DNA of 53,042 nt from Pseudomonas sp. GV085 (GCF_003050925.1 NZ_QAOV01000023.1:1-53042), one strand, 5' to 3'; counted from the first letter of the stretch, positions 35,239 through 43,939 are shown. A program made the numbers and translations. The notes: generated from the letters alone by a model not told the origin.

Positions 35239-35553
35239 TCGCACGAAAAAAGAGAAATTTCTCTCAGGAACGATCACCACCTATGCCGGGCGGAGGACAG
35301 GATCCCGCGACCAACCCGCATATACTAGCGCCCTCATCATGTAGGTAGCGTCGATCCCCCAATGGCGGACCAACGTTCGAGTCGGTCCGGCTGACGGTCA
35401 TCCTTCTGGCCTTCGCAGCGTCGGCCAGGCAGCGCAAATGGGTGAGCAAGGCGTCGCCGGGTTTATGACAGTCTCCACGGATTGGCCGACGACACATTAC
35501 TGCTCAAGATGTTTCCGGGCAGTAAACGAAACGATTCAACAGGGAGTGAATAC
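35239..35553. other. intergenic region, no feature recognised
   Basis: These 315 bases separate the LysR and ArsR genes. Short frames exist but none has a good start or a recognisable product. I see no REP element, hairpin terminator or clear promoter. Confidence 0.4.
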
Positions 35554-36288
35554 ATGGAACATGCACCTTGCATCAGCCAGATCGCCACATTGCTGGCTGA
35601 CCCAAAGCGCAGCGCAATGATGTGGGCCTTGATGGACGGTTCGGCGCGAACAACCGAAGAGTTGGCATTGCTGGCCGGCCTGTCACCGTCTTCGGCCAGC
35701 GCACACCTGGGACGTTTGTCCGCTGGAGGTCTGTTGAGGGTTGAAAGCCGCGGCCGCAAACGCTTCTTCCGCCTGGCCGCGCCCGAGGTCGGGGCGGCAA
35801 TCGAGGCACTGGCCAGCGCGACCTTCGCCAGCGCACCCCAGGATATTGCGCAGGTATTCAAACGCAATGCGCCTCTCGTCAAACCCCAGGCGGTGCGTTC
35901 GTCATTGCTGAGTGCCCGACTGTGCGACGATCACTTGGGGGGCACCCTGTCGGCCGATCTGTATCAGCGACTGCTGGAGGCAGGCTGGATCGAACAGTTT
36001 GATCAGCGGGTCACGGTCACGCTCAAGGGCGCGACGGGGTTGGCGGCACGGGGAGTGTTCATCCAGGCGCTGGCCCATCACCACGGCAGGGTTGCCTGCG
36101 CATGCCCTGACTGGAGCGAAAGACGCCCGCACATGGGCGGCTCGCTGGGCGCGGCATTGTTGCAGCTGTTCATGCAGTCGGGGTGGCTGAGCCTGCCCAA
36201 CGATTCCCGAGCCTTGCAGGTGACGGCTTCCGGGCAACGCGAAATTCATCGCTTCGCCCAGGAAGCCGAACTGGAAATGGCGCTTTAA
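35554..36288 (+). CDS. ArsR-like winged-helix transcriptional regulator
   Basis: The 244-residue product has an N-terminal ArsR-type winged helix: CISQIATLLADPKRSAMMWA, then LALLAGLSPSSASAHLGRLS as the recognition region, then VESRGRKRFFRLA as the wing. A second half of about 140 residues follows, longer than classical ArsR sensors. It contains HHHGRVACACPDWSERRPH, a His/Cys-rich stretch that might bind metal. AGGGAG lies 7 bases before the ATG at 35554. No partner gene is adjacent in the same direction, so the target is unknown. Confidence 0.85.
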   Translation: MEHAPCISQIATLLADPKRSAMMWALMDGSARTTEELALLAGLSPSSASAHLGRLSAGGLLRVESRGRKRFFRLAAPEVGAAIEALASATFASAPQDIAQVFKRNAPLVKPQAVRSSLLSARLCDDHLGGTLSADLYQRLLEAGWIEQFDQRVTVTLKGATGLAARGVFIQALAHHHGRVACACPDWSERRPHMGGSLGAALLQLFMQSGWLSLPNDSRALQVTASGQREIHRFAQEAELEMAL

Positions 36289-36302
36289 ACCTTACCCCAA
36301 TC

Positions 36303-36392
36303 TGTAGGAGCTGGCTTGCCAGCGAAGCCGTTGCCACATTCAACATTTTTGGTGAATGGGAGGGCGCTTTCGCTGGCAAGCCAGCTCCTACA
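36303..36392. repeat. REPIN, type B arms
   Basis: TGTAGGAGCTGGCTTGCCAG and CGAA at 36303-36326 face their inverted copy at 36369-36392. The pair lies between the convergent ArsR and deaminase genes. Confidence 0.9.
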
Positions 36393-36411
36393 GTTGGATT
36401 TGCGGTGCTGC

Positions 36412-37365
36412 CTAGGGTTTCACCAATCGCGCATCGAGGCTGTTCTGCGCCAGGCGTTTGGCCTGATCCTGAGTCATGCCCAGGTGGGTGTGCAGCGCAT
36501 GGAAGTTCTCGGTGACATAACCACCGAAGTACGCCGGGTCATCGGAGTTCACGGTCACTTTCACGCCGCGCTCCAGCATGTCGAGAATGTTGTGCTGTGA
36601 CATGTGATCGAACACGCAAAGCTTGGTGTTCGACAACGGGCATACGGTCAGCGGGATCTGCTCGTCGATGATTCGCTGCATCAGGCGCTCGTCTTCGATG
36701 GCGCGCACGCCATGGTCGATGCGCTGGATTTTCAGCAGGTCGATGGCTTCCCAGATGTACTCGGGCGGGCCTTCTTCACCGGCGTGGGCGACGGTCAGGA
36801 AGCCTTCGTGACGGGCGCGGTCGAACACGCGCTGGAACTTGCTCGGCGGGTGGCCCATCTCGGAGCTGTCCAGGCCCACGGCGACGAACGCTTCGCGGAA
36901 CGGCAGCGCCTGGTCGAGGGTTTTCTGCGCTTGGTCTTCGCTCAGGTGGCGCAGGAAACTCAGGATCAAACCACTGGTGATACCCAGTTGCTGCTCGCCA
37001 TCCTTCAGCGCGGCGGCGATGCCGTTGAGTACCACTTCGAAAGGGATGCCACGGTCGGTGTGGGTCTGCGGATCGAAGAACGGTTCAGTGTGAATCACGT
37101 TCTGTTCTTTGCAGCGCAGCAGGTATGCCCAGGTCAGGTCATAGAAGTCCTGGGACGTGCGCAGCACATCGGCACCCCGGTAATACAGGTCAAGGAACTC
37201 CTGCAGGTTGTTGAAGGCATACGCCTTGCGCAAGGTTTCGACGTCGTTCCATGGCAGGGCAATCTTGTTGCGCTCGGCCAGGGCGAACAACAGTTCGGGT
37301 TCCAGCGAGCCTTCCAGGTGCAGGTGCAATTCTGCCTTGGGCAGGGCGTTCAGCCAGTCATACAT
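36412..37365 (-). CDS. adenosine/adenine deaminase
   Basis: This metal-dependent hydrolase removes the 6-amino group of adenine or adenosine. The 317-residue product has the metal ligands H14 and H16 (HLHLEGS), the HAGEE loop, IDHGVRA, and the SDDPAYF aspartates. PA0148, its PAO1 counterpart by position, has been reported to be an adenine deaminase, and the loop CPLSNTKLCVF and the purine-base neighbourhood fit that. Databases often name it adenosine deaminase (add). I chose the ATG at 37365 (GAGAAAAG upstream); one at 37398 is an alternative. Confidence 0.9.
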   Translation of the reverse strand: MYDWLNALPKAELHLHLEGSLEPELLFALAERNKIALPWNDVETLRKAYAFNNLQEFLDLYYRGADVLRTSQDFYDLTWAYLLRCKEQNVIHTEPFFDPQTHTDRGIPFEVVLNGIAAALKDGEQQLGITSGLILSFLRHLSEDQAQKTLDQALPFREAFVAVGLDSSEMGHPPSKFQRVFDRARHEGFLTVAHAGEEGPPEYIWEAIDLLKIQRIDHGVRAIEDERLMQRIIDEQIPLTVCPLSNTKLCVFDHMSQHNILDMLERGVKVTVNSDDPAYFGGYVTENFHALHTHLGMTQDQAKRLAQNSLDARLVKP

Positions 37366-37447
37366 GATTCTTTTCTCATCAGGTGCAATGGTCGCCATTC
37401 TACAGAGGGTTGCCGCAACAATTGGTAAAACCTGACCAGGCGGTTCA

Positions 37448-38413
37448 TCACACCGCTTCCGGTTCCCGTCGATAAGCGTAGGTATCGGCGAAGCGCGAGA
37501 GCAGGAACTCGGCACAGGTGGTGGCCGGGTATTTCGCCGGGTGCTGTTCATCCCGACAACCGGGCAGGCATTCGATGCGGGTATCCGGGTGCGGCTCGGC
37601 GAAGAACGGCATCGAATAACGATCCACGCCGAGCGGGCTGATCACCCGGTGCGGCGTCGACAGATAGCGGTCGTTGCTCCAGCGCGCCATCATGTCTCCG
37701 AGGTTGACCACGAACGTACCTTCGATGGGCGGTGCGTCGATCCACTCACCCTTGACGCTGCGTACCTGCAAGCCTGCGGCGGCATCCTGATAAAGCAGGG
37801 TGATGCAACCGTAGTCGGTGTGGGTGCCGGCTCCTTGCTGCTCGGCGGAGCTGGCAGTGTGGCGCGGCGGGTAATGAATCATCCGCAGCACGCTGACCGG
37901 ATCATTGAAGCGTGTGTCGAAGAAATCGCGCTCAATCCCCAGCGCCAGGGTCATCGCCCGCAACAGCGTTTGTGCGAGGGCTTGCATGTCGACGTAGTGT
38001 CGCTCCATCAGCGCTTCCCAGCCGGGCATGGACGGATGGCGATTGGGACCGCGCAAGGGTTTTTCCGCCAGTACGTCAGGGTGCTCGGCCGGCAGGTGCA
38101 GGCCCATGTCGAAGGTTTCCTTGAGGTCGCCGGGTTTACTCGGGTCGAGCTGCTCAGTGGCGATGGCGCCGTAGCCGCGATGGTGACGGGTCTGGGTGAT
38201 GTCGATCTTGAGTTTTTCGGCGGTGGGTTGGGCGAAGAAGCGTTTGGCACTGTCGAGCAGTTGATCGATTCGCGCAGCGCTGATCGGGTGGCCCTTGATG
38301 TAGAAGAAACCCCATTCGCGGCAGGCGAGGTCGATTTGTCCGGCCACGGCTGACCAGGCGGATGGGTCGTCGCTGTAGAGCGGGGTGATGTCGATGATCG
38401 GAAGGCTGGTCAT
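37448..38413 (-). CDS. isopenicillin N synthase-like 2-oxoglutarate/Fe(II) oxygenase
   Basis: The 321-residue product belongs to the non-haem iron oxygenases. The iron ligands lie in GTHTDYGCITLL (HxD) and TPHRV, and RYSMPFF supplies the 2-oxoglutarate-binding RxS. The N-terminal DIOX_N region is present (PIIDITPL, REWGFFYIKGH). AAGGA lies 6 bases before the ATG at 38413. The substrate is unknown; its place beside purine genes, as PA0147 lies beside PA0148 in PAO1, suggests a purine-related oxidation. Confidence 0.9.
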   Translation of the reverse strand: MTSLPIIDITPLYSDDPSAWSAVAGQIDLACREWGFFYIKGHPISAARIDQLLDSAKRFFAQPTAEKLKIDITQTRHHRGYGAIATEQLDPSKPGDLKETFDMGLHLPAEHPDVLAEKPLRGPNRHPSMPGWEALMERHYVDMQALAQTLLRAMTLALGIERDFFDTRFNDPVSVLRMIHYPPRHTASSAEQQGAGTHTDYGCITLLYQDAAAGLQVRSVKGEWIDAPPIEGTFVVNLGDMMARWSNDRYLSTPHRVISPLGVDRYSMPFFAEPHPDTRIECLPGCRDEQHPAKYPATTCAEFLLSRFADTYAYRREPEAV

Positions 38414-38443
38414 ACGCAATCCTTGAACGCGATGAAGATCACA

Positions 38444-38533
38444 TGTGGGAGCGAGCCTGCTCGCGAATGCGGTGGGTCAGCCAGCATCAATGTTGAGTGT
38501 ACAGACGCCTTCGCGAGCAGGCTCGCTCCCACA
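38444..38533. repeat. REPIN, type A arms
   Basis: TGTGGGAGCGAGCCTGCTCG at 38444 faces its inverted copy ending at 38533, between the oxygenase and binding-protein genes. Confidence 0.9.
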
Positions 38534-38557
38534 GGGTTTTGTGTTCTGGCTGAAGAA

Positions 38558-39640
38558 TTACTTCGGCATCTCGGCCTTCATGCCTTCCACGTAGTAATTC
38601 ATCGAAGCCAGTTGCGCCGTGGTCGCGCTCGCGCCCGCGGGGATTTTCTCGACCCCGGCCTGATCCTTGATCGGCCCGGTGAACAGTTGCAACGCACCGC
38701 TCTTGATATCGGCGATGAGCTGCTCGGCTTCGCTCTTCACCGTCGCCGGCACCAGGTCGCTGATCGGCAGCTCAACGGTGCCTTCTTTCAAACCGCCCCA
38801 GTAGTCCCGGGATTTCCAGTCATGGTCGATCACGCTTTGGGTTGCCTGAATGTAGTGCGGGCCCCAGTCGTTGACGATGGAGGTCAGCACCGCTTTCGGT
38901 CCGAAGTGCGCCATGTCCGAAGCGTAGCCCACGGCATACACGCCGCGACGTTCGGCGGCCTGGATCGGCGCGGGGCTGTCGGTGTGCTGGAACACCACGT
39001 CCACGCCCTGGTCGATCAGCGCGTTGGCGGCATCCGCTTCCTTGCCCGGATCGAACCATGAGTTGACCCACACCACCTTGATCTCGGTGCCGGGGTTGTA
39101 CTTGTTCAATGCCAGCTGGATGGCGTTGATGTCGCGGATCACTTCCGGGATCGGGAACGAGGCGACGTAGCCGACTTTTTTGGTCTTGGTCATCTTCGCC
39201 GCGAGGAAGCCGCCGACGTAGCGGCCCTCGTAAGTGCGCGCCAGGTAAGTGCCGAGGTTGTTGCCCTGCTTGTAGCCGGTGGCGTGTTCGAAGGTCACCA
39301 TGGGAAACTGTTTGGCGACTTTCACGGTCGGGTTCATGTAGCCGAAAGAGGTGGTGAAGATCAGGTCGTATTTGTCCTTGGCCATGTTGCGGATCACTCG
39401 CTCGGCGTCGGCGCCTTCGGCGACGTTTTCCACGTAGTTGGTGGTGATCTGCGCACCGAATTTTTCTGCGAGTTCCTTGCGCCCCTGTTCATGCTGATAC
39501 GTCCAGCCGTGGTCACCGATCGGACCTATATAGACGAAGCCGACTTTCAGCGGTTCGTTGGCACTGACGGTCAGACCGGCGCTCAGACCGATGGCCGCCG
39601 CAACGGCGCAAAGCAGCTTCTTCAACGGGCGGTTGTGCAT
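38558..39640 (-). CDS. BMP family ABC transporter substrate-binding protein
   Basis: This periplasmic protein is predicted to capture a purine nucleoside or base for import. The 360-residue product has a signal peptide with likely cleavage after A27 (TVSA|NEP). It then shows the BMP/PnrA-like fold: VGFVYIGPIGDHGWTYQHEQ, ERVIRNMAKDKYDLIFTTSF and DVVFQHTDSPAP. I chose the ATG at 39640 with GGAG 9 bases upstream over one at 39655 that has no ribosome site. The matching ATPase and permeases lie 3.4 kb away on the same strand, with deaminase and SDR genes between. Confidence 0.92.
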   Translation of the reverse strand: MHNRPLKKLLCAVAAAIGLSAGLTVSANEPLKVGFVYIGPIGDHGWTYQHEQGRKELAEKFGAQITTNYVENVAEGADAERVIRNMAKDKYDLIFTTSFGYMNPTVKVAKQFPMVTFEHATGYKQGNNLGTYLARTYEGRYVGGFLAAKMTKTKKVGYVASFPIPEVIRDINAIQLALNKYNPGTEIKVVWVNSWFDPGKEADAANALIDQGVDVVFQHTDSPAPIQAAERRGVYAVGYASDMAHFGPKAVLTSIVNDWGPHYIQATQSVIDHDWKSRDYWGGLKEGTVELPISDLVPATVKSEAEQLIADIKSGALQLFTGPIKDQAGVEKIPAGASATTAQLASMNYYVEGMKAEMPK

Positions 39641-39746
39641 GAATTGGAACTCCATTTTGTTGTGAGGTTGGCTGGGCTCTCGGGCTTGCACAGGGCAATG
39701 CAAATTGCTGACCAATAAGACAACAAAACGTGAATCCGCGGTGATG

Positions 39747-39770
39747 CCATCGCGAGCTGGCTCGCGATGG
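39747..39770. repeat. compact REP-derived palindrome
   Basis: CCATCGCGAGC, TG and GCTCGCGATGG form a perfect palindrome with 11-bp arms. It looks like two REP ends joined head to head with the usual middle lost. Confidence 0.75.
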
Positions 39771-39861
39771 GTCTTTGAAGTCCGATAAAAGTGCATGTCC
39801 TTGCACGGCTGCCATCCACTGGTGCATCAATCCAGAAGGCGATGACCCTCCACAAAACCAA

Positions 39862-39951
39862 TGTGGGAGCGAGCTTGCTCGCGATAGCGGTGTGTCATTC
39901 ACAAAATATGTCGACTGACATGCCGCCATCGCGAGCAAGCTCGCTCCCACA
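39862..39951. repeat. REPIN, type A arms
   Basis: TGTGGGAGCGAGCTTGCTCG at 39862 faces its inverted copy at 39926-39951, just after the stop of the 8-oxoguanine deaminase gene. Confidence 0.9.
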
Positions 39952-39968
39952 GTTTTGATCTGGGTGTA

Positions 39969-41327
39969 TCAGACCCCTGCAATCAACTGCCGCGCGGCCT
40001 GGCTGTGATCGGCAATCAACCCCTTCAGATCCAGCCCTTCGACCTGCCCGTCAATCACCCGCCACTTGCCGCCGATCATCACCCGGTCCGCGCGATCGGC
40101 GCCGCACAGCAGCAGTGCCGAGACCGGATCATGGCTGCCGGAGAAGCGCAGTTCATCCAGCTTGAACAGGGCCAGGTCGGCCTGCTTGCCCACGGCCAGT
40201 TCACCGATATCGGTACGCCCCAACAGACTGGCCGAACCTTTGGTCGCCCAGCCGAGCACGCGCTCAGGGGTGATCTTCTCGGCGCCGTAGCGCAAGCGCT
40301 GGATGTACAGGGCCTGACGCGCTTCGAGCATCATGTTCGAGGCATCGTTGGATGCCGAGCCGTCCACGCCCAAACCCAGCAAGGCACCGGCATCGGTCAG
40401 CTCGATGCTCGGGCAGATGCCCGAGGCCAGGCGCATGTTCGAACTCGGGCAATGGCAAATACCGGTGCCGGCGCCACCGAGACGGGCGATTTCATCCGGG
40501 TTGAAATGGATGCCATGGGCCAGCCAGGTACGCGGGCCGAGCCAGCCTACGCTGTCCAGATAATCCACGGTGCGCAGGCCGAAGCGTTGCAGGCAGAAGT
40601 CTTCTTCGTCGAGGGTTTCCGCCAGGTGGGTGTGCAGGCGCACGTCGAGTTTGTTCGCCAGTTCGGCGCTGGCCGACATGATTTCCGGCGTCACCGAGAA
40701 CGGTGAGCACGGAGCCAGGGCGATCTGGATTTGCGCGCCGTCACCGCGTTCGTGGTACTCGGCGATCAGCCGCTGGCTATCGGCGAGAATCACTTCACCT
40801 TCCTGCACGGTCTGTTGCGGCGGCAGGCCACCGTCCTTTTCTCCGAGGCTCATGGAACCACGGGTGAGCATGGCGCGCATGCCCAGTTCGCGGACGCTCT
40901 CGACTTGCACGTCGATCGCGTTTTCCAGGCCTTCCGGGAACAGGTAGTGATGGTCGGCGGCGGTGGTGCAACCGGACAGCAGCAATTCGGCCAGGGCGAC
41001 CTTGGTGGCGAGGGCGAGTTTTTCCGGAGTCAGACGTGCCCAGACCGGGTACAGGGTTTTCAGCCATGGAAACAGAGGCTGATTGACCACCGGCGCCCAG
41101 GCGCGGGTCAGGGTTTGATAGAAGTGGTGATGGGTGTTGATCAGGCCCGGCAGGATCACATGCTCGCGGGCATCGAACACTTCGTTGCACGGTGCGGACG
41201 GTTGTTGACCGGCGCCGAGCACTTCGACGATCAAACCGTCTTGCAGCACCAGACCGCCACGGGCATCGAGACCGTTGGCCGTGAAAATGGCGAGGGGATT
41301 TTTTAACCAGGTACGGATCGCAGCCAT
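39969..41327 (-). CDS. 8-oxoguanine deaminase
   Basis: This amidohydrolase is predicted to convert 8-oxoguanine to urate, as shown for PA0142, its positional counterpart. The 452-residue product has the metal ligands in INTHHHFYQ, a further histidine in HTHLAETLDEED, another in LAHGIHFN and the catalytic aspartate in LGVDGSASND. It belongs to the same superfamily as guanine and cytosine deaminases; the SASND ending favours the 8-oxoguanine group. It lies among purine transport and deamination genes, which supports the call. Confidence 0.87.
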   Translation of the reverse strand: MAAIRTWLKNPLAIFTANGLDARGGLVLQDGLIVEVLGAGQQPSAPCNEVFDAREHVILPGLINTHHHFYQTLTRAWAPVVNQPLFPWLKTLYPVWARLTPEKLALATKVALAELLLSGCTTAADHHYLFPEGLENAIDVQVESVRELGMRAMLTRGSMSLGEKDGGLPPQQTVQEGEVILADSQRLIAEYHERGDGAQIQIALAPCSPFSVTPEIMSASAELANKLDVRLHTHLAETLDEEDFCLQRFGLRTVDYLDSVGWLGPRTWLAHGIHFNPDEIARLGGAGTGICHCPSSNMRLASGICPSIELTDAGALLGLGVDGSASNDASNMMLEARQALYIQRLRYGAEKITPERVLGWATKGSASLLGRTDIGELAVGKQADLALFKLDELRFSGSHDPVSALLLCGADRADRVMIGGKWRVIDGQVEGLDLKGLIADHSQAARQLIAGV

Positions 41328-41476
41328 GTTGGCCGGCTCCTCTGAAAGTTGGGTTCAGGGTTGCCAGCTCAGTGTTGCCCTGTCTGCTGATCCAGGGTCG
41401 CCGGGGAGGCGAGGTGCGAAGTGTCGATCAAAACGCCGTTATGGGCAAGCCCGGCCCGACAGGCAGGTGCAAAACC

Positions 41477-41562
41477 CTCTGTAGGAGCGAGCTTGCTCGC
41501 GATGGTGTGTCAGTCGACGTTGATATAGCTGATACACCATCGCTGGCAAGCCAGCTCCTACA
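41477..41562. repeat. hybrid REPIN (type A left arm, type B right arm)
   Basis: The left copy at 41477-41502 reads TGTAGGAGCGAGCTTGCTCG, and the right copy at 41537-41562 is the inverted form of TGTAGGAGCTGGCTTGCCAG. The outer ends pair but the inner cores differ, unlike every other pair here. The rest of the 41328-41576 gap holds nothing I recognise. Confidence 0.85.
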
Positions 41563-41576
41563 GTGGGCGGCGGTGA

Positions 41577-42266
41577 TTACCAGGGAATGGTTTCGCCCCG
41601 GTAATTGATGAAATGATGCCCGCCCTTGCCGACATACGCATTCACCTGATCGACCAGGCCACGGGTGCTGGTTTCCACGTCGATGTCCGCGTCTTCACCG
41701 CCCATATCGGTTTTCACCCAGCCCGGGTGCAGTGACAGCACGGTGAGCCCTGTTTCACCCAATTGAGTGACGAAGCTGTTGGTCATGGAATTCAGTGCCG
41801 CCTTACTGGCCTTGTACAGTGCCAGTTCCGGCGCATCGGGCATGGTCACGCTGCCCAGCACTGAGCTCATGAATGCCAGCACGCCGGTGTCCGGGCGGAT
41901 CTGGTCGACAAAGCGCTGGGCCAGGTTGATCGGCGCCACGGCGTTGGTGAAGAACAGTTGACCGACTTCGGCCATTGTCGCGCCACCGTTCGGTGTCTGG
42001 ACTTCCGGCCCCTTGACCCCGGCATTGACGAACAACAGGTCAAACACATCCCCCTTGAGTTGTTGGCTCAGGGCGGACACCGCCTGTTGATCGTCCATGT
42101 CGAGCTTTTCGATCCGCACATTGCCCAGGGCCTGCAAGGCTTCGGCTTTTTGCGGATCGCGCACGGTGGCGGTGACTTGCCAGCCGTCGGCCAGCAGGGT
42201 TTTCGCCAGCCCGAGGCCAAGCCCCCGGGAGGCGCCGATGATGAGTGCGGTTTTTGCCTTGGACAT
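41577..42266 (-). CDS. short-chain dehydrogenase/reductase
   Basis: The 229-residue product is a classical-size SDR. The cofactor loop IIGASRGLGLG is at residues 9-19, the NAG motif in FVNAGVKGP, the catalytic serine in AFMSSVLGS and the YxxxK pair in LYKASKAA. The C-terminal half (LHPGWVKTDMGG) is typical of CsgA/sniffer-like SDRs. The substrate is unknown. It lies 19 bases downstream of the MerR remnant on the same strand and may once have been controlled by it. Confidence 0.9.
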   Translation of the reverse strand: MSKAKTALIIGASRGLGLGLAKTLLADGWQVTATVRDPQKAEALQALGNVRIEKLDMDDQQAVSALSQQLKGDVFDLLFVNAGVKGPEVQTPNGGATMAEVGQLFFTNAVAPINLAQRFVDQIRPDTGVLAFMSSVLGSVTMPDAPELALYKASKAALNSMTNSFVTQLGETGLTVLSLHPGWVKTDMGGEDADIDVETSTRGLVDQVNAYVGKGGHHFINYRGETIPW

Positions 42267-42285
42267 GATTGGCTTCCTTGAAAAT

Positions 42286-42444
42286 TCAGGATCGTGGATT
42301 CAATGGACACTGTTGCCCGAGCCGTTGTTGCAACTCGTCGCGCAGCGCGCCGAGTTCGGCCATGCGGGCTTCGATCAGTTTGAGTTTGTCTTGCAGCAGT
42401 TGCGTGACGGCGCTGGCCTGGGCTGATTCACCGATGCGCATCAT
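42286..42444 (-). pseudogene. internally deleted MerR-family regulator
   Basis: The 52-residue frame begins MMRIGESAQASAV, like the first 12 residues of a MerR helix-turn-helix. It continues directly into TQLLQDKLKLIEARMAELGA, which looks like the C-terminal dimerisation coiled coil of such a regulator. The recognition helix, wing and linker (roughly 70-80 residues) are absent, and the frame is intact across the junction. A MerR-type operator lies 21 bases upstream. Either the gene lost its middle in frame, or a short protein survives that can dimerise but not bind DNA. Which is true cannot be told from the sequence. Confidence 0.55.
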
Positions 42445-42460
42445 GACGTCTCGAGGGGGC

Positions 42461-42491
42461 TTGACCCTGGAGCATACTCCAGGCTTTAGCC
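42461..42491 (+). promoter_or_regulatory. MerR-type promoter/operator
   Basis: TTGACC (42461-42466) and TTAGCC (42486-42491) stand 19 bases apart. The dyad CCTGGAG-CATA-CTCCAGG (42466-42483) fills the spacer. Long spacer plus central dyad is the hallmark of MerR-activated promoters; the half-site differs from the CueR boxes. It points toward the membrane protein gene at 42524. Confidence 0.75.
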
Positions 42492-42523
42492 TTGTTGCTC
42501 CCTGAATTGATGGAGCAATGTCG

Positions 42524-42973
42524 ATGTGGACTACAACGCAATATCGCCGGTTGGTGCAAGGCAGCGCCTGGTATGACCTGATCGTGATGCTCGCGTTTGT
42601 CACGCCGTGGAGTTTTGCGGCGTTGCATGGGGTTTTGACGGGCGTGAGTCAGGCGTTGAGTTTGCCCGGTGAGCTGCCACCGTTCGAACCGGCGCACATG
42701 TTGATGGCGAATCTGCTGGGGTCGATTGTCTGCGTATGGTCGGTGCTGCGGATTCGTGATCCGCAGCAGGTTTATGGGCGGTATGACGCCGTGGGCAGAT
42801 TCCTGTTCTCGGCCTGGCAGGCCTATGCCCTGATCCATGGCGCGAGTTCGCTGCTGGTGGTTTTTCTGGTGTTTGAATTGGCGTGGGGCGTGGCTCAGGT
42901 GTTGCCTGTGCGGACGCCATCGCGAGCAGGGTTTGCGTCAGACACAATAATTGCTCAAGACGCGAATATGTAG
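42524..42973 (+). CDS. small membrane protein, probably MerR-controlled
   Basis: The 149-residue product has about four membrane helices (YDLIVMLAFVTPWSFAALHG, HMLMANLLGSIVCVWSVL and two more before residue 130). I do not recognise a named family. I prefer the ATG at 42524, with GGAG 8 bases upstream, over one at 42518. The last 20 or so residues are encoded by a REP remnant, and the TAG stop belongs to a second REP copy (see findings). The native C terminus was therefore probably altered. Confidence 0.72.
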   Translation: MWTTTQYRRLVQGSAWYDLIVMLAFVTPWSFAALHGVLTGVSQALSLPGELPPFEPAHMLMANLLGSIVCVWSVLRIRDPQQVYGRYDAVGRFLFSAWQAYALIHGASSLLVVFLVFELAWGVAQVLPVRTPSRAGFASDTIIAQDANM

Positions 42974-43000
42974 GAGCGAGCCTGCTCGCGATGGCGTCCG
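42911..43000. repeat. REPIN with degraded left arm, overlapping a gene end
   Basis: The right copy is a full type A REP from 42969 (TGTAGGAGCGAGCCTGCTCG). The left copy near 42911-42930 keeps only ACGCCATCGCGAGCAGG. The membrane protein gene runs through the left copy and stops at the TAG within the right one. Confidence 0.75.
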
Positions 43001-43012
43001 CCCAAACAACCA

Positions 43013-43939
43013 TTAATGCCCAGCCCGCCACGGCTGCCCCAACGACACCGGCGCATACAACCGTGTGCGCACTGCATCCCGGGACAGCAGTACCAACACC
43101 ACAATGGTCGCGACATACGGCAGCATCGCCAGCAGGCTGGACGCAATTGCCAGCCCCAACCCCTGCGCCACCAGGTGCAGGATGCTGGCGAGCCCGAACA
43201 GGTACGCGCCGAGCAGCAGGCGCCACACCCGCCAACTGGCGAACACCACCAGCGCCAGGGCAATCCAGCCGCGCCCGGCGCTCATGTTCTCCGCCCACAT
43301 CGGCGTGTACGCCAGGGACAGATAAGCCCCGGCCAACCCTGCCATTGCGCCGCCGAACAACACCGCCAACGTGCGTACAACCAAAACCGGCAAGCCCATG
43401 GCGCTGGCGGCGTCGGGATTTTCGCCGACCGCTTGAATGATCAACCCGATGCGGCTTTTCAGAATCACCCAGGCCACCAGTGCGAACAACGCGAACGACA
43501 GATACACCAACAGGTCCTGGGCAAACAGCATCCGCCCGATCAGCGGGATCTCGCTCAAATATGGAATCGCCACCGGCTCGAACCCCGCCAGCGGCTTGCC
43601 GACCCACGCCGCACCGACGAAGGTCGACAGGCCCACGCCGAAAATCGTCAGGGCCAGCCCGGTGGCCACCTGATTGGCATTGAACACCAGCGCCACGAGG
43701 GCAAACAGCGACGACAGCAACATCCCGGCGAGCATCGCCAGCAACACGCCGAGCCACAGATTGCCGGTGCTGAACGCGACGATGAAACCGATCACCGCGC
43801 CAAACAGCATCAAGCCTTCCTGGCCGAGGTTGAGGACGCCGCTTTTCTCGCAGATCAGTTCCCCCAGCGCCACCAGCAGCAACGGCGTACCGCAGCGGAC
43901 CATGGCGTAGAAAATATTGCTCAGCAGATCGATATCCAT
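43013..43939 (-). CDS. ABC transporter permease, nucleoside/BMP type (second permease)
   Basis: The 308-residue inner-membrane protein belongs to the branched-chain amino-acid/nucleoside permease family. It has about eight to ten membrane helices, and the segment GELICEKSGVLNLGQEGLML is characteristic of nucleoside/purine importers. AGGAG lies 7 bases before the ATG at 43939, and the start overlaps the stop of the first permease gene by one base. It ends the operon ATPase-permease-permease and would pair with the first permease as a heterodimer. Confidence 0.93.
   Translation of the reverse strand: MDIDLLSNIFYAMVRCGTPLLLVALGELICEKSGVLNLGQEGLMLFGAVIGFIVAFSTGNLWLGVLLAMLAGMLLSSLFALVALVFNANQVATGLALTIFGVGLSTFVGAAWVGKPLAGFEPVAIPYLSEIPLIGRMLFAQDLLVYLSFALFALVAWVILKSRIGLIIQAVGENPDAASAMGLPVLVVRTLAVLFGGAMAGLAGAYLSLAYTPMWAENMSAGRGWIALALVVFASWRVWRLLLGAYLFGLASILHLVAQGLGLAIASSLLAMLPYVATIVVLVLLSRDAVRTRLYAPVSLGQPWRAGH

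Larger units (their letters stand above)
39641..39968. other. intergenic region holding REP elements
   Basis: This 328-base gap between the binding-protein and 8-oxoguanine deaminase genes contains one compact palindrome (39747-39770) and one full REPIN (39862-39951), listed separately. I see no gene in it. Confidence 0.6.
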
